Shown: positions 30,524-39,202 of the stretch, piece by piece
Numbering within the stretch: the first letter of the stretch is position 1
Layout of the letters: the number at the start of each line of letters is the position of its first letter
Source: a bacterium
GTDB taxonomy: Bacteria > Patescibacteriota > Minisyncoccia > Moranbacterales > UBA2206
NCBI GenBank assembly: GCA_021785125.1
Contig: JAJYGF010000022.1
Span: 1-40,180, forward strand
DNA length: 40,180 nucleotides
Direction: 5' to 3'
Made by a program: the position numbers and the translations under genes
Notes under the pieces: generated by a model
Told to the model about the DNA's origin: nothing
The model's input: only the letters and a program-made list of their open reading frames with translations
Database searches by the model: none

Positions 30524-33500
30524 TTAGTTTCCAAAGCCGCTAAAAATTTGGCCCAAATTAGAAATAACCAGATCGTACGCACTTTCAGTCGCTTTCGGAG
30601 TGATGGTGACATTGTCCGGAGAATTTCTCAAATTGCCGGCCGCATCTTTGGAGGCGGCGCGCAAATGGTAGACTTGCGACGGAATGAGTCCGGAAACTAC
30701 GACCAGATGATTGTATGTCAGATTGCTATCCTCGGAAGTTTTTTGCGTATAATAAGCATTGACCCCTTCGCCGAATTCCACTTGAGATGTAGCTGGTTCG
30801 TCCGTATTCCACGATACGACCAATTGCGAAGAGCTGTTTGAATTGGAACCGGACATCGTCGTACTTTCGCCTTCCACGCTCAAATTAGAAATTTCAGGCG
30901 GACGCGTATCACTGGCCGTAGTGAAGCTGTAATCGTCCGAGATCGCCTCGTTGCCGGCCTTGTCTATGCCTTTTACGACCACGTGGTACGTTTTGACAGG
31001 ATTGAGGCCTTTGATGATCAACTTATGCGGACCGGAAACCAGATTGACATCGACCACATCACGGCTGTCGGCGGGATTATCTTCCGGATGATACGTGACT
31101 ATGGAAGAAATCTCCGTGTTGCTCGTCCAGTCCACCTCGATCTCCGAGTCAGGCACATCATAAACGTTTTGCAGCTGCACGTTTGAAATTTTCGGACGCG
31201 GCAAGGTGGTGAAAGAATTGATATCGCCGGAATATTCATCTCCGTCGCTGTCAAAAGTGTCGACTTTATAAAAATATTTCGTTCCATCCATGAGTCCGGT
31301 CAATTGTACCGTGTATGTAGTCTCGGAAGTCGAAGTGGAAATTTCTTTCACTCCGCCGAAGCTGGTCGTCGTACCGTAATATATCTTGGCCTTGCTGGCG
31401 CCCTTCGGAGTAAACTGGATCGTCGCGTCGGACAAGCCGACTTCTGTCGCGCTTATCTCTTTTACTTCCGGCGCAGGATCCGTCTTGAAAGTCTCTTCTT
31501 CCGAAGTTCCGGTATTGCCGTCCCCGTCCGTCCATTTCGCCACATAATAATAAGTCGTTCCCGGATCGAGATTGGTCAGATTTATTTCATGGTCGGTGAC
31601 TTGGTTGGAGTTGGACAGTTCTTCCGCATAATAATCTCCGGATTTCAAACCGTAAGCGATTTTGGAATCGGAGTTTCTGTCGGTCGACCATGAAATAGTC
31701 GCTTTCTTGGTAGTGGTGTTTGAAACGCTGGGACTAGATGTCATTATGGCAGGTTCCGTATATTTTCCCGTCGGATAGGCTGAAACGGTGGTTGAGGCCG
31801 CCGAACAATTATTGGCATTGTCGCAAGCCTTGATGCAGTAATAGTACGTCTTCTGGTCCAACCCGGAATCGGTGTATGATATGCCGGCTGTCGTTCCGAT
31901 TTGAGAAAAATTGGACATGCTTGAAGAACAGGTGCCCGCCGTAACGGACCTATAAACTTCATACGAAGCGATGCCGGCACCAAGATCGGTCGGTTGGCCC
32001 CAAGAAACGGCCAGTCTCCATTCTGAAGACGCTTTGATGGATATGTCCGCCACATCCGCATTTGAAGGAATACCGGGAGCTGATCCGGAATATGTGAAAT
32101 CCACGCTGGCATAAGTGTCATAATTGATATTGCCCGATTCTCTGGCGACAACATACAAGGTATTTTTGCCGGGAGTGGTGGCAAAAGCGTCTTTAGCGAG
32201 AGACGTAACGCCGGCATTGGTAAAATTGCAGGTAACGGCGGATGGCAGAACATTGACAGTGTAACAATAACTTATGTCGGACGGGGATCCGGCATAGGTG
32301 GCCGGAGGATCCCAAGAGAAAGAATAGGCGTTGGTCTGGGCATCCGCCGGGCTGACCGAAAGGTTCAGCGGCGTCGAAGGCGAGGTTGTGTTTATCTTCA
32401 AAGCGCCTTGGATGTACGTGGAAACATTGCCCGCGTTATCAATCGCCCGGACATAAATTATGTTCGTGCCTTCCTGGATATTGGCAAAGTCCGGACTGGT
32501 TTGGAAAGTATATGCTCCGTCCGAAAGAGACAACACATCCGTCTGGTCCTGATTGCCGTTATGTGATGTTCCGTACCAGATCCCGGAAGAACCAATCCGA
32601 TACTGCAGTCCGGCGATTCCCGAAGAACCATCCGACGCCGTATTCGAACCGGAAGTCGGCCAGGTAAAAGTCGCGCCTTTCGAAGAAACAAAATCACCCG
32701 GCAAAGAGAAGTATGCGATATTTGCAGGCGCCGTATTGTCGAAACGAAACTGGAACTGCGCGATCGGATCGGTCGTCACGTTGTTGCTGTTGTCTATAGC
32801 TTTGATGTTCAGATAGTACGGGCTGCTGGAAGATGACAACCAGGTCGAGCCGCGATACGCCGTGTTGGCAAAATCGATGTAAGTCGAGCTGGTGATGAAT
32901 TGGCAGCCGGTTCCGACAGTCGATACCGGAGATGTTCCGAGAAGTCCTTCGGAACCGCCGCCGCCAGTCGCGCCCGGATTGCCCGTGGCCGAAGTGCCCA
33001 GATACAAACAATATCCTTTGATGCCTGAGCCGGAATCCGATCCGGCCGTCCAAGAAAAATATGGCGCCAAATTATTGGTCCAGCCGTTTGAAGCAATAGC
33101 CGCTCCGCCGGCCGTTTTTTCCATAGCTACATTTGAAGCGTTGGTCGGAGGTGTCGTATCTTGCAGATAATTTATGGTGAAAGAATCCAATTGCGGAGTC
33201 GTGCCGTCGGTCTGCGCCAGAGTCAGCCTGACTTGTATATAGCTGTTGGCGCCGGCCGCCACACCTAAAGAATCCAGATCGGCCTTGGTTTTCGTAAAGG
33301 TGGTGCCGCCGGTCGCCGTACCCAGATTGATATATGTGGCGCTTGCCAATCCGGCCGCGGTAGTGGCCGTGCGCATCTCGAATTTGATAGTATCACTGGC
33401 GCTGACATTGGAAATATTGGCCGAAAAAGCCGTGGATCCGGCATTGACACCATCTCCCCAGCCGTTGTTCCAGCCGGTATTTATAACATTGGAATCCGTG

Positions 33501-34435
33501 GCCGATTCCCAAGTGCCGGATGGAGCATACAGCGATCCAGCATAATGAGCGGCAACCTCAGAAGCACTTAAAGCTCTGCTATAGATTGCGGCCTCGTCGA
33601 TAGAGCCGTGAAAATATTGGTTATTACATGCTTTATTTCGGCCAATATCTACTGGCTGATTATTGGTACTGATAGCGCCCGAAAGGGCTTGAGAACCATC
33701 CAAATTTCCATCCACATAAAGCTTCATCGTTGAACCATCATATGTACCAACAACATAATGCCAGGCATTAGCGGACCAATTGGTAGTGTTACCGCCTAAA
33801 ACGTGATTCACTCCTCCAGTGGTAATATCAAAAGCAAATTCATTCGTGGCAGCAGCCATCCTTATGTCATACATAGACCATGGAGCGCCGCAGGAAGCAT
33901 TGGATTTGTCAATGATCCTTGTCGAGCCATCCCCGACTGCATTGAAATTAACCCAGGCTTCCAAAGTTATCTGATTGGTAATATCCAAACTAGGATTATC
34001 CGCAACTTCCGCAAAGTTCGTTCCATTAAAAGTTCCAGCACCAACACCATATCGGGCAGCGCCAAAAACTGCGCCATAATTAGTAAGACCATTGTTTCCC
34101 CTGGAATCATTCCAGTCGTTGTCCATCTTCCAATAAGAAACCAGGCCCGCAGTGTTTAATACATTCGTCTGATAACTATTCTGGACCAGTTTGAGAATTG
34201 CTGCCGAACCAGTTCCTGAAATCGCCGTCGAAGACAAAGTTCCCTGCGAAAAATCCGTGTCCGTATCTTTGGTGATGGAAGCTGTCAGATCGGCGGCGAA
34301 AATTTTCGGGATAACTCTGGACACGGTCAGATAAAATCCGGCTATGATTCCGAGAAAAATGCAAAACACGCCAAAAAGATTAAATTTCCATTTGGCAATG
34401 GTAATTTTCTTTTGAAAAAAGTTTTTCATCTTCAT
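30524..34435 (-). CDS. Giant anchored surface protein with LamG and fibronectin type III repeats
   Basis: The 1303-residue protein has a basic start, one membrane or signal segment (about 20-45) and an outer region. Residues about 97-306 form a LamG/concanavalin-like domain (GLVSYWKMDNDWND, ITLEAWVNF, WHYVVGTYDGSTMKLYVDGN, GSIDEAAIYSRALS). Ig-like and FN3-like modules follow, with repeated motifs such as DNAGNVS, GTTYYYVAKWTD, GTKYFYKVDTFDSDG and VYHLRAASKDAAGN. No second membrane helix is present. An ATG six bases further in (34429) has the better Shine-Dalgarno spacing (AAGGA). It is read just before the ABC ATPase and permease. It probably mediates attachment to a host or to sugars; the ligand is unknown. 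Confidence 0.92.
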   Translation of the reverse strand: MKMKNFFQKKITIAKWKFNLFGVFCIFLGIIAGFYLTVSRVIPKIFAADLTASITKDTDTDFSQGTLSSTAISGTGSAAILKLVQNSYQTNVLNTAGLVSYWKMDNDWNDSRGNNGLTNYGAVFGAARYGVGAGTFNGTNFAEVADNPSLDITNQITLEAWVNFNAVGDGSTRIIDKSNASCGAPWSMYDIRMAAATNEFAFDITTGGVNHVLGGNTTNWSANAWHYVVGTYDGSTMKLYVDGNLDGSQALSGAISTNNQPVDIGRNKACNNQYFHGSIDEAAIYSRALSASEVAAHYAGSLYAPSGTWESATDSNVINTGWNNGWGDGVNAGSTAFSANISNVSASDTIKFEMRTATTAAGLASATYINLGTATGGTTFTKTKADLDSLGVAAGANSYIQVRLTLAQTDGTTPQLDSFTINYLQDTTPPTNASNVAMEKTAGGAAIASNGWTNNLAPYFSWTAGSDSGSGIKGYCLYLGTSATGNPGATGGGGSEGLLGTSPVSTVGTGCQFITSSTYIDFANTAYRGSTWLSSSSSPYYLNIKAIDNSNNVTTDPIAQFQFRFDNTAPANIAYFSLPGDFVSSKGATFTWPTSGSNTASDGSSGIAGLQYRIGSSGIWYGTSHNGNQDQTDVLSLSDGAYTFQTSPDFANIQEGTNIIYVRAIDNAGNVSTYIQGALKINTTSPSTPLNLSVSPADAQTNAYSFSWDPPATYAGSPSDISYCYTVNVLPSAVTCNFTNAGVTSLAKDAFATTPGKNTLYVVARESGNINYDTYASVDFTYSGSAPGIPSNADVADISIKASSEWRLAVSWGQPTDLGAGIASYEVYRSVTAGTCSSSMSNFSQIGTTAGISYTDSGLDQKTYYYCIKACDNANNCSAASTTVSAYPTGKYTEPAIMTSSPSVSNTTTKKATISWSTDRNSDSKIAYGLKSGDYYAEELSNSNQVTDHEINLTNLDPGTTYYYVAKWTDGDGNTGTSEEETFKTDPAPEVKEISATEVGLSDATIQFTPKGASKAKIYYGTTTSFGGVKEISTSTSETTYTVQLTGLMDGTKYFYKVDTFDSDGDEYSGDINSFTTLPRPKISNVQLQNVYDVPDSEIEVDWTSNTEISSIVTYHPEDNPADSRDVVDVNLVSGPHKLIIKGLNPVKTYHVVVKGIDKAGNEAISDDYSFTTASDTRPPEISNLSVEGESTTMSGSNSNSSSQLVVSWNTDEPATSQVEFGEGVNAYYTQKTSEDSNLTYNHLVVVSGLIPSQVYHLRAASKDAAGNLRNSPDNVTITPKATESAYDLVISNLGQIFSGFGN

Positions 34436-34507
34436 CCTTCTTCGAATTTTATCACAAAAGCAAAGGTCTTGCCATATCTTGTCAAGAATTTATCGCAAGA
34501 AAACAGT

Positions 34508-34537
34508 AAAAAACTCCATCGGAAGATGGAGTTTTTT
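34508..34537 (-). terminator. Terminator after typA
   Basis: AAAAAACTCCATC and GATGGAGTTTTTT form a near-perfect hairpin with A and T tracts on both sides, five bases beyond the typA stop on the minus strand. Confidence 0.88.
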
Positions 34538-34541
34538 AAGC

Positions 34542-36323
34542 TTATCTTGAATTTCTGCGCCGTTCAACTTCCGTCAGATATTTTTTGCGCAAGCGCACAT
34601 TTTTCGGCGTGATTTCCAGATACTCATCTCCGGCCATGATCTCCAATCCAGTTTCAATCGTGATTGCGTGCGGAGGAATAAGTTGCAACGCTTCATCCGC
34701 TCCCGAAGAACGCGATCGGAACATCTGCTTTCCCTTAGTCGGGTTGACCGACATATCCAAACCTTTGGCTGTGTCGCCAATAACCATCCCTTCATAAACT
34801 TCCGTAGCCGGTCCGATATACATCGTGCCGCGATCCTGCAGATTAGCCAAAGAAAATCCCAGAGCCTTGCCGCTGGCCATTGAAACCATCGAGCCAGCCA
34901 TTCTTTTGGCAATTTCGCCGACATACGGCTTGAATCCGATCACGCGGCTGGACATGATGCCCTCGCCTTTCGTGTCGATAATGAATTCGCCGCGATAGCC
35001 GAGAAGCCCCCGGGTCGGGCCTTCAAACATCAAGCGTGTCTGCCCATTCATCTGTTTCATGTTTGCCATCGTCGCCTTTCGGCGTCCCATCTTCTCAATG
35101 ATGGTTCCGGCAAAAGCATCCGGCACATCGATCGTGATTTCTTCGAACGGCTCCAGTTTTTGCCCAGCTTCTTCCTTGATGATGACTTGCGGCTGGGAAA
35201 CTTGCAATTCATAGCCTTCGCGGCGCATATTTTCCAAAAGGATCGCAATATGCAATTCGCCCCGGCCATAAACTTTGTAATGATCCCCCTCAAAATCAAT
35301 CTTGAGTCCGACATTAACTTCCAGTTCTTTTTCCAATCTTTCGCGCAGCTGTTTGTTGGTCACAAATTTTCCATCGCGGCCGGCAAACGGCGAATCATTG
35401 ACCAAGAAATTCAAGGAAATGGTCGGTTCATCAATCGTGATAGCCGGCAATGCTTCCTGCTCAGCATTCTCGCACACCGTTTCGCCGATATATATATCTG
35501 CGATTCCGGCAATCATCACGATGTCCCCTGCTTCCGCTTCTTTCACTTCCTCTTTTTGCAATCCCTTGAAAGTATATAGCTTGGTGATTCTTCCGGTTCT
35601 GGTTTCGCCGGTCGGCTTTTTGATCGTCACAGTCTGGCCGTCCTTGATCTTGCCCTCCTGGATCCGGCCGATCGCGAGTCTGCCCAAAAAATTGTCATAA
35701 CCCAGATTGAACGGCTGCATGCGAAGCGGCGCCTCTGTGTCAGAATTGGCCGGATGGACCTTGGCAATAATAGTCTCGAGCAATGGGGTCAGATCCTTTC
35801 CTTCATCATCCATATGCATCTTGGCAATACCATCGCGGCCGATCGCATAGACAGTTGTGAAATCCAACTGTTCATCATTGGCGCCCAGATCCAAAAACAG
35901 CTCAAAAACTTCTTCTTGCACCACATCTGGCTGTGCCGCCGGCTTGTCGATTTTGTTCAGAACCACGATCGGCTTAAGTCCCAGCTCCAAAGACTTTTTC
36001 AAGACGAATCTGGTCTGCGGCATCGGACCTTCCTGCGCGTCCACCACCAAAACCACTGAGTCGATGGCGCGCAAGACACGTTCGACTTCCGAACCGAAAT
36101 CGGCATGGCCTGGCGTGTCCACGATGTTAATCTTCGTGTCTTTGTAGAAAATCGACGTGTTTTTTGAATAGATAGTGATTCCCCTTTCCTTTTCCAAGGC
36201 ATTGGAATCCATGCTGGCCGTGCTTTCGTCGCTCAACATGCCGGTCTGATGCATCAAAGCATCGGTCAAGGTTGTCTTGCCGTGGTCCACGTGCGCAATG
36301 ATTGCGATGTTTCTGATTTCCAT
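34542..36323 (-). CDS. typA: Ribosome-associated GTPase TypA/BipA
   Basis: The 593-residue protein is a translational GTPase related to EF-G. The G motifs are AHVDHGKTTLTDAL (G1), the RGITI switch region (G2), DTPGHADFGSEV (G3) and NKIDKPAA (G4). Domain II and the C-terminal parts (GRGELHIAILLENMRREGYELQVSQPQV, then GLLGYRGEF) are typical of TypA. Length is normal. It supports ribosome assembly and stress adaptation in other bacteria. It is transcribed alone from a clear promoter (36385-36413) and closed by a terminator. Confidence 0.97.
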   Translation of the reverse strand: MEIRNIAIIAHVDHGKTTLTDALMHQTGMLSDESTASMDSNALEKERGITIYSKNTSIFYKDTKINIVDTPGHADFGSEVERVLRAIDSVVLVVDAQEGPMPQTRFVLKKSLELGLKPIVVLNKIDKPAAQPDVVQEEVFELFLDLGANDEQLDFTTVYAIGRDGIAKMHMDDEGKDLTPLLETIIAKVHPANSDTEAPLRMQPFNLGYDNFLGRLAIGRIQEGKIKDGQTVTIKKPTGETRTGRITKLYTFKGLQKEEVKEAEAGDIVMIAGIADIYIGETVCENAEQEALPAITIDEPTISLNFLVNDSPFAGRDGKFVTNKQLRERLEKELEVNVGLKIDFEGDHYKVYGRGELHIAILLENMRREGYELQVSQPQVIIKEEAGQKLEPFEEITIDVPDAFAGTIIEKMGRRKATMANMKQMNGQTRLMFEGPTRGLLGYRGEFIIDTKGEGIMSSRVIGFKPYVGEIAKRMAGSMVSMASGKALGFSLANLQDRGTMYIGPATEVYEGMVIGDTAKGLDMSVNPTKGKQMFRSRSSGADEALQLIPPHAITIETGLEIMAGDEYLEITPKNVRLRKKYLTEVERRRNSR

Positions 36324-36384
36324 GATGTTTGTTCAAATAAAAATCTGCTGTCAGGCAGCAGAAATAATCCACTTAACTAATTAA

Positions 36385-36413
36385 AATATAGCAATAAAAA
36401 TGGGGTTTGTCAA
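36385..36413 (-). promoter_or_regulatory. typA promoter
   Basis: On the minus strand a perfect TTGACA (36408-36413) and TATATT (36385-36390) are 17 bases apart. The likely start site leaves a leader of roughly 55 bases before the ATG at 36323. Confidence 0.75.
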
Positions 36414-36427
36414 TAAAACGTAAAACA

Positions 36428-36521
36428 GCCGGACCAGGCTTGAGAGGAACATTCCCCCAGGAGTCGACATCCTTGCCTGGTCCGGCCTTGTCCATGGTTA
36501 GCCCTGCCAAATGTCTGGACA
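36428..36521. other. GC-rich structured intergenic element, possible small RNA
   Basis: Twelve-base arms (GCCGGACCAGGC at 36428-36439 and GCCTGGTCCGGC at 36475-36486) enclose two small hairpins (GGAACATTCC and AGGA/TCCT), giving a three-way junction. Next to it TGTCCA (36489-36494) and TGGACA (36516-36521) can pair too. The stretch is GC-rich while other intergenic DNA here is AT-rich. I do not recognise it as SRP RNA, RNase P RNA or 6S RNA. Strand and function are unknown. Confidence 0.5.
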
Positions 36522-36582
36522 TGACATAAGGCTGGCATAATACGCTTGAACAAATTCATCTTATCTGGATTTGTTCTGAAAA

Positions 36583-37047
36583 TCAAGTTTTAATTCTTTC
36601 GTATTCTTCCCATGTCAGCCAGATGACCGCCGCATCCAAAACGGTAAGCGCGAGCAACAGGATCGAATGCGTAAAAGTGTAGCGATAGATCTGATATATG
36701 GCAAAGACGGCGAAGATGATGATGGCCGCCGGATACGACCACAATCTTTTCCTCCAGAGCGAATCTACCAGAAACATCTTGACGAAGCCATGCGACAAGA
36801 GATAGATCGCCCCGAAAATCTGCGCGTCCACGGAAAAATTATGCGCGAAATTCAAAAGATGCGCCGCCACGAAATCGTGCGGATCCTGGCTCAATTCGTG
36901 CTGGGTCAGACCCAGAATCAGCCGGTTCAGTGTCGCCGGATCGAGAAAAAACAGGATGATGCCGCCGACAACCTCCAAAAGGCCATCGATCCCTTTTAGG
37001 AATATCCCCCATTCGAAAGCTTTATGTTGCAGATTCTTGGTTTCCAT
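36583..37047 (-). CDS. DUF2127-like membrane protein
   Basis: The 154-residue protein (from the ATG at 37047; a GTG at 37077 would add ten residues) has the DUF2127 pattern: GIFLKGIDGLLEVVGGIILFFL, then a hydrophilic loop, AIYLLSHGFVKMFLVDSLWRKRLWSYP, and two more helices ending in a charged tail. About four membrane helices are present. The role of the family is unknown. The start is uncertain because neither has a good ribosome-binding site. It ends with TGA and is followed by a GAACAAAT/ATTTGTTC hairpin. Confidence 0.8.
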   Translation of the reverse strand: METKNLQHKAFEWGIFLKGIDGLLEVVGGIILFFLDPATLNRLILGLTQHELSQDPHDFVAAHLLNFAHNFSVDAQIFGAIYLLSHGFVKMFLVDSLWRKRLWSYPAAIIIFAVFAIYQIYRYTFTHSILLLALTVLDAAVIWLTWEEYERIKT

Positions 37048-37134
37048 ATACCTATTACAAAATGTCATTACAAGCACGTTTTAGGAAAAAAGAAAAGCAC
37101 TCCTGCGATCGACAAAGGGGCTATCTAAACTTAC

Positions 37135-37332
37135 TTATGCTTTCTTGGCCGTGTTGATTCCGAACAGCTTATAGAGAGGACAGAATCCGACGATGGCTGT
37201 CACGATCATGACGAGCGCCAAGGCATAAAAAACCAAGGAAGCCGTGTCCGCGAACACATAAAACGCCAAATACAGGAATGCGAGCGCCAAGATCGCCCGG
37301 ATGATCCTGTCCGCCTTGCTTTCATTTTTCAT
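37135..37332 (-). CDS. DUF2892/YgaP-like small membrane protein
   Basis: The 65-residue protein has two helices with a charged start (MKNESKADRIIRAILALAFLYLAFYVF) and a GFCPLYKLFGINT ending, which is the conserved signature of the YgaP-type membrane domain (DUF2892). In other bacteria this domain is often found next to or fused with rhodanese domains. Here it stands alone. A single cysteine is present in GFCPLY. Function is unknown. Confidence 0.85.
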   Translation of the reverse strand: MKNESKADRIIRAILALAFLYLAFYVFADTASLVFYALALVMIVTAIVGFCPLYKLFGINTAKKA

Positions 37333-37361
37333 ATTATGAAAGTTAAAGATTACGCTTTACA

Positions 37362-37736
37362 TTATACACCTTCCGGACGGATTTCGTTAGTTTTTTTGAA
37401 ACGGACAGCGTAGATCGGTTCGTATCTGTTGTTGAACTCATCCACCACTTCGACCGTTTTGCCGTCCATCAATGTGGTCATGGCGATGTCATTGATGAGC
37501 TGTTCCCACGCCGCCACGTCATTTTTCAGATCCTCGAACCTTCCATAGGCTTTGCCCATCTGGTTCTGGACGCGGGTTTCGATCTGCTTCTTTTTTTCAC
37601 GCAGTTCCTTGGCCTTCTCAACCGTCTCGTCATACTCATCCGTCTGGCTTAGTGCGTCCTTGTACATGGCGCGGATATCCTTCATCTCCTTTTTCGCTTC
37701 GCGGATCTGGTTGAACACTGTCTGCAAATCTTGCAT
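37362..37736 (-). CDS. Hypothetical coiled-coil protein
   Basis: The 124-residue protein is charged, mostly helical and without membrane segments. The first ~75 residues have heptad-like spacing (VFNQIREAKKEMKDIRAMYKD, KAKELREKKKQIETRVQNQMG), followed by DVAAWEQLINDIAMTTLMDGKTV and a short strand-like tail. I do not recognise a family, although similar small coiled-coil proteins occur in CPR genomes. It lies 29 bases from the YgaP-like gene on the same strand and might share a transcript. Confidence 0.7.
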   Translation of the reverse strand: MQDLQTVFNQIREAKKEMKDIRAMYKDALSQTDEYDETVEKAKELREKKKQIETRVQNQMGKAYGRFEDLKNDVAAWEQLINDIAMTTLMDGKTVEVVDEFNNRYEPIYAVRFKKTNEIRPEGV

Positions 37737-37791
37737 AAATAAAAAATTAAACGATTAACAACACGTTTTTCATTCTAGCATACGCCAGCCG

Positions 37792-38610
37792 CTATGCCAA
37801 AACTCCCGCATTCAAAAGGGCGGCGGCGGCATGCATGGCGAAAACGTCATAGAACTCGACATCCTTGGCATCGATGATTTTCTTTTTGGCAAATCCCAAA
37901 ATAATGAATCCTTTCAGCCGTCCGTCTCTTTTACGCACAAGAGGAATAGCCAAAAAATGTTTCAATTTGTTCATATCAAAAATCTTGCATCCGTAATCGA
38001 GGCAATCACCTTTCATGATCGCCTTTTCTTCGACCAAGCAAGAAACAAGCTCGTCTTCCTCCAAAAATTTTATCCGTTTGACTTCCTTCTTTTTGACATT
38101 CTTTGAATTTAGGAGACGAAAGCCTTTGCCGGCTTCTTCTTTATACAAATATCCCGCGTCCGCTTGCGACAGATTGGAAGCGATATCCAGGATGTGGTTT
38201 GTCAAATCCTTTTTGTTTTCCCAATAATGATTCCGGTCCAAATCAAGAAGCACTGAAAATTTGCGATTGATCAATCCGGCATGGCGATACGATCGAACCA
38301 ATTCTTCTTCGACTTTTTGATGGGCTTTTTTCAAAATCAAAAACGCTTGCCGAATTGACCGCAAATCTTCTTCCAGCTTTTTCCGTTCAGACATTTCCCT
38401 ATGGAGACGCCGGCTGATTTTTAAAAGCTTGACGTTCTGGCTTATCGTCTTTTCAAAGATGACCATTCTTCCTTGTTCCATTCGGCGACGTTTAAGTTTC
38501 CGCGCCTTATTGATCTTATACAAATTCGTTTTATAAATAATCTCACGCGCGCGCTTTGATTTAGTTATAATATGATCGGCTGCTTTGATTATCCATTTTC
38601 CGAAAAACAT
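37792..38610 (-). CDS. GAF-domain protein with N-terminal coiled coil
   Basis: A TTG at 38622 opens the frame, but I choose the ATG at 38610 (272 residues, MFFGKWIIKA). The first ~115 residues are basic and coiled-coil-like (KKLEEDLRSIRQAFLILKKAHQKVEEELVRSYRH). From about 125 to 272 a GAF-like domain follows (HILDIASNLSQADAGYLYKEE, FLAIPLVRKRDGRLKGFIILGF, FYDVFAMHAAAALLNAGVLA). GAF domains bind small ligands or act in signalling; no output domain is attached. It is divergent from the ECF sigma gene with only a 49-base spacer. Confidence 0.85.
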   Translation of the reverse strand: MFFGKWIIKAADHIITKSKRAREIIYKTNLYKINKARKLKRRRMEQGRMVIFEKTISQNVKLLKISRRLHREMSERKKLEEDLRSIRQAFLILKKAHQKVEEELVRSYRHAGLINRKFSVLLDLDRNHYWENKKDLTNHILDIASNLSQADAGYLYKEEAGKGFRLLNSKNVKKKEVKRIKFLEEDELVSCLVEEKAIMKGDCLDYGCKIFDMNKLKHFLAIPLVRKRDGRLKGFIILGFAKKKIIDAKDVEFYDVFAMHAAAALLNAGVLA

Positions 38611-38659
38611 GTTAAGATGCAAAAAAGTAACGAATTCGCGCCTAAAAACGTACTAATTT

Positions 38660-39202
38660 ATGACGGTTTTATTTGAAAAGACGCGCTGGAACGCCACAGC
38701 GGAAAAAATGAAGTCCGGCGACAAGGAAGCGGCCGGCAAAATTTTCGACCATTTCAGCCCTCTCATATACCGGTATTTTATGGGAAAAACTCTCAATCGG
38801 CCGGTTTCAGAAGACCTGACTCAGGACGTTTTTTTGAAAGTTATCGATAAGATCGGCACTTTCGATAAAAAAACCGGCAATTTTACCGCCTGGATATGGA
38901 AGATTGCCAAAAACAGGCTGATTGACCATTATCGGGAGAAGAAGTCTGTTCCGCTTTACGAATTTATGATCGAAGGCGATGAACCGTCGGCCGGGCCGGA
39001 AACAATCCATAAGAAAATTTTGGCGGAAGACATATCGCGAGCGGTCAAATCCCTGAAGCCGGAAGAGCAAGAAATTTTTTCTCTGTATTATTTCGCGGAT
39101 TTGCCATACAAAGAAATAAGCCGCCTGACCGAAAAAACGGAAGGGGCGTTGAGAATTTTGATCCATCGCACGAATAACAAATTAAAAAAAATCTTAAGAT
39201 GA
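38660..39202 (+). CDS. ECF-type sigma-70 family sigma factor
   Basis: The 180-residue protein has sigma region 2 (EDLTQDVFLKVIDKIGTF, FTAWIWKIAKNRLIDHYREKK) and region 4 (LKPEEQEIFSLYYFADLPYKEISRLTEKTEGALRILIHR), with no regions 1 or 3. It would redirect RNA polymerase under stress. The next gene overlaps it by four bases (ATGA) and encodes a membrane protein of the DUF5667 type, which often accompanies such factors. A TAAC-17-CGTA pair upstream resembles ECF promoters and would start transcription very near the ATG; that is speculative. Confidence 0.95.
   Translation: MTVLFEKTRWNATAEKMKSGDKEAAGKIFDHFSPLIYRYFMGKTLNRPVSEDLTQDVFLKVIDKIGTFDKKTGNFTAWIWKIAKNRLIDHYREKKSVPLYEFMIEGDEPSAGPETIHKKILAEDISRAVKSLKPEEQEIFSLYYFADLPYKEISRLTEKTEGALRILIHRTNNKLKKILR

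Noticed and set aside
36428-36521. Identification of the structured element as SRP RNA
   Set aside because: Only a GGTCCGG stretch recalls it; the conserved GGAAGGAAGCAGC-like apical sequence is missing on both strands.
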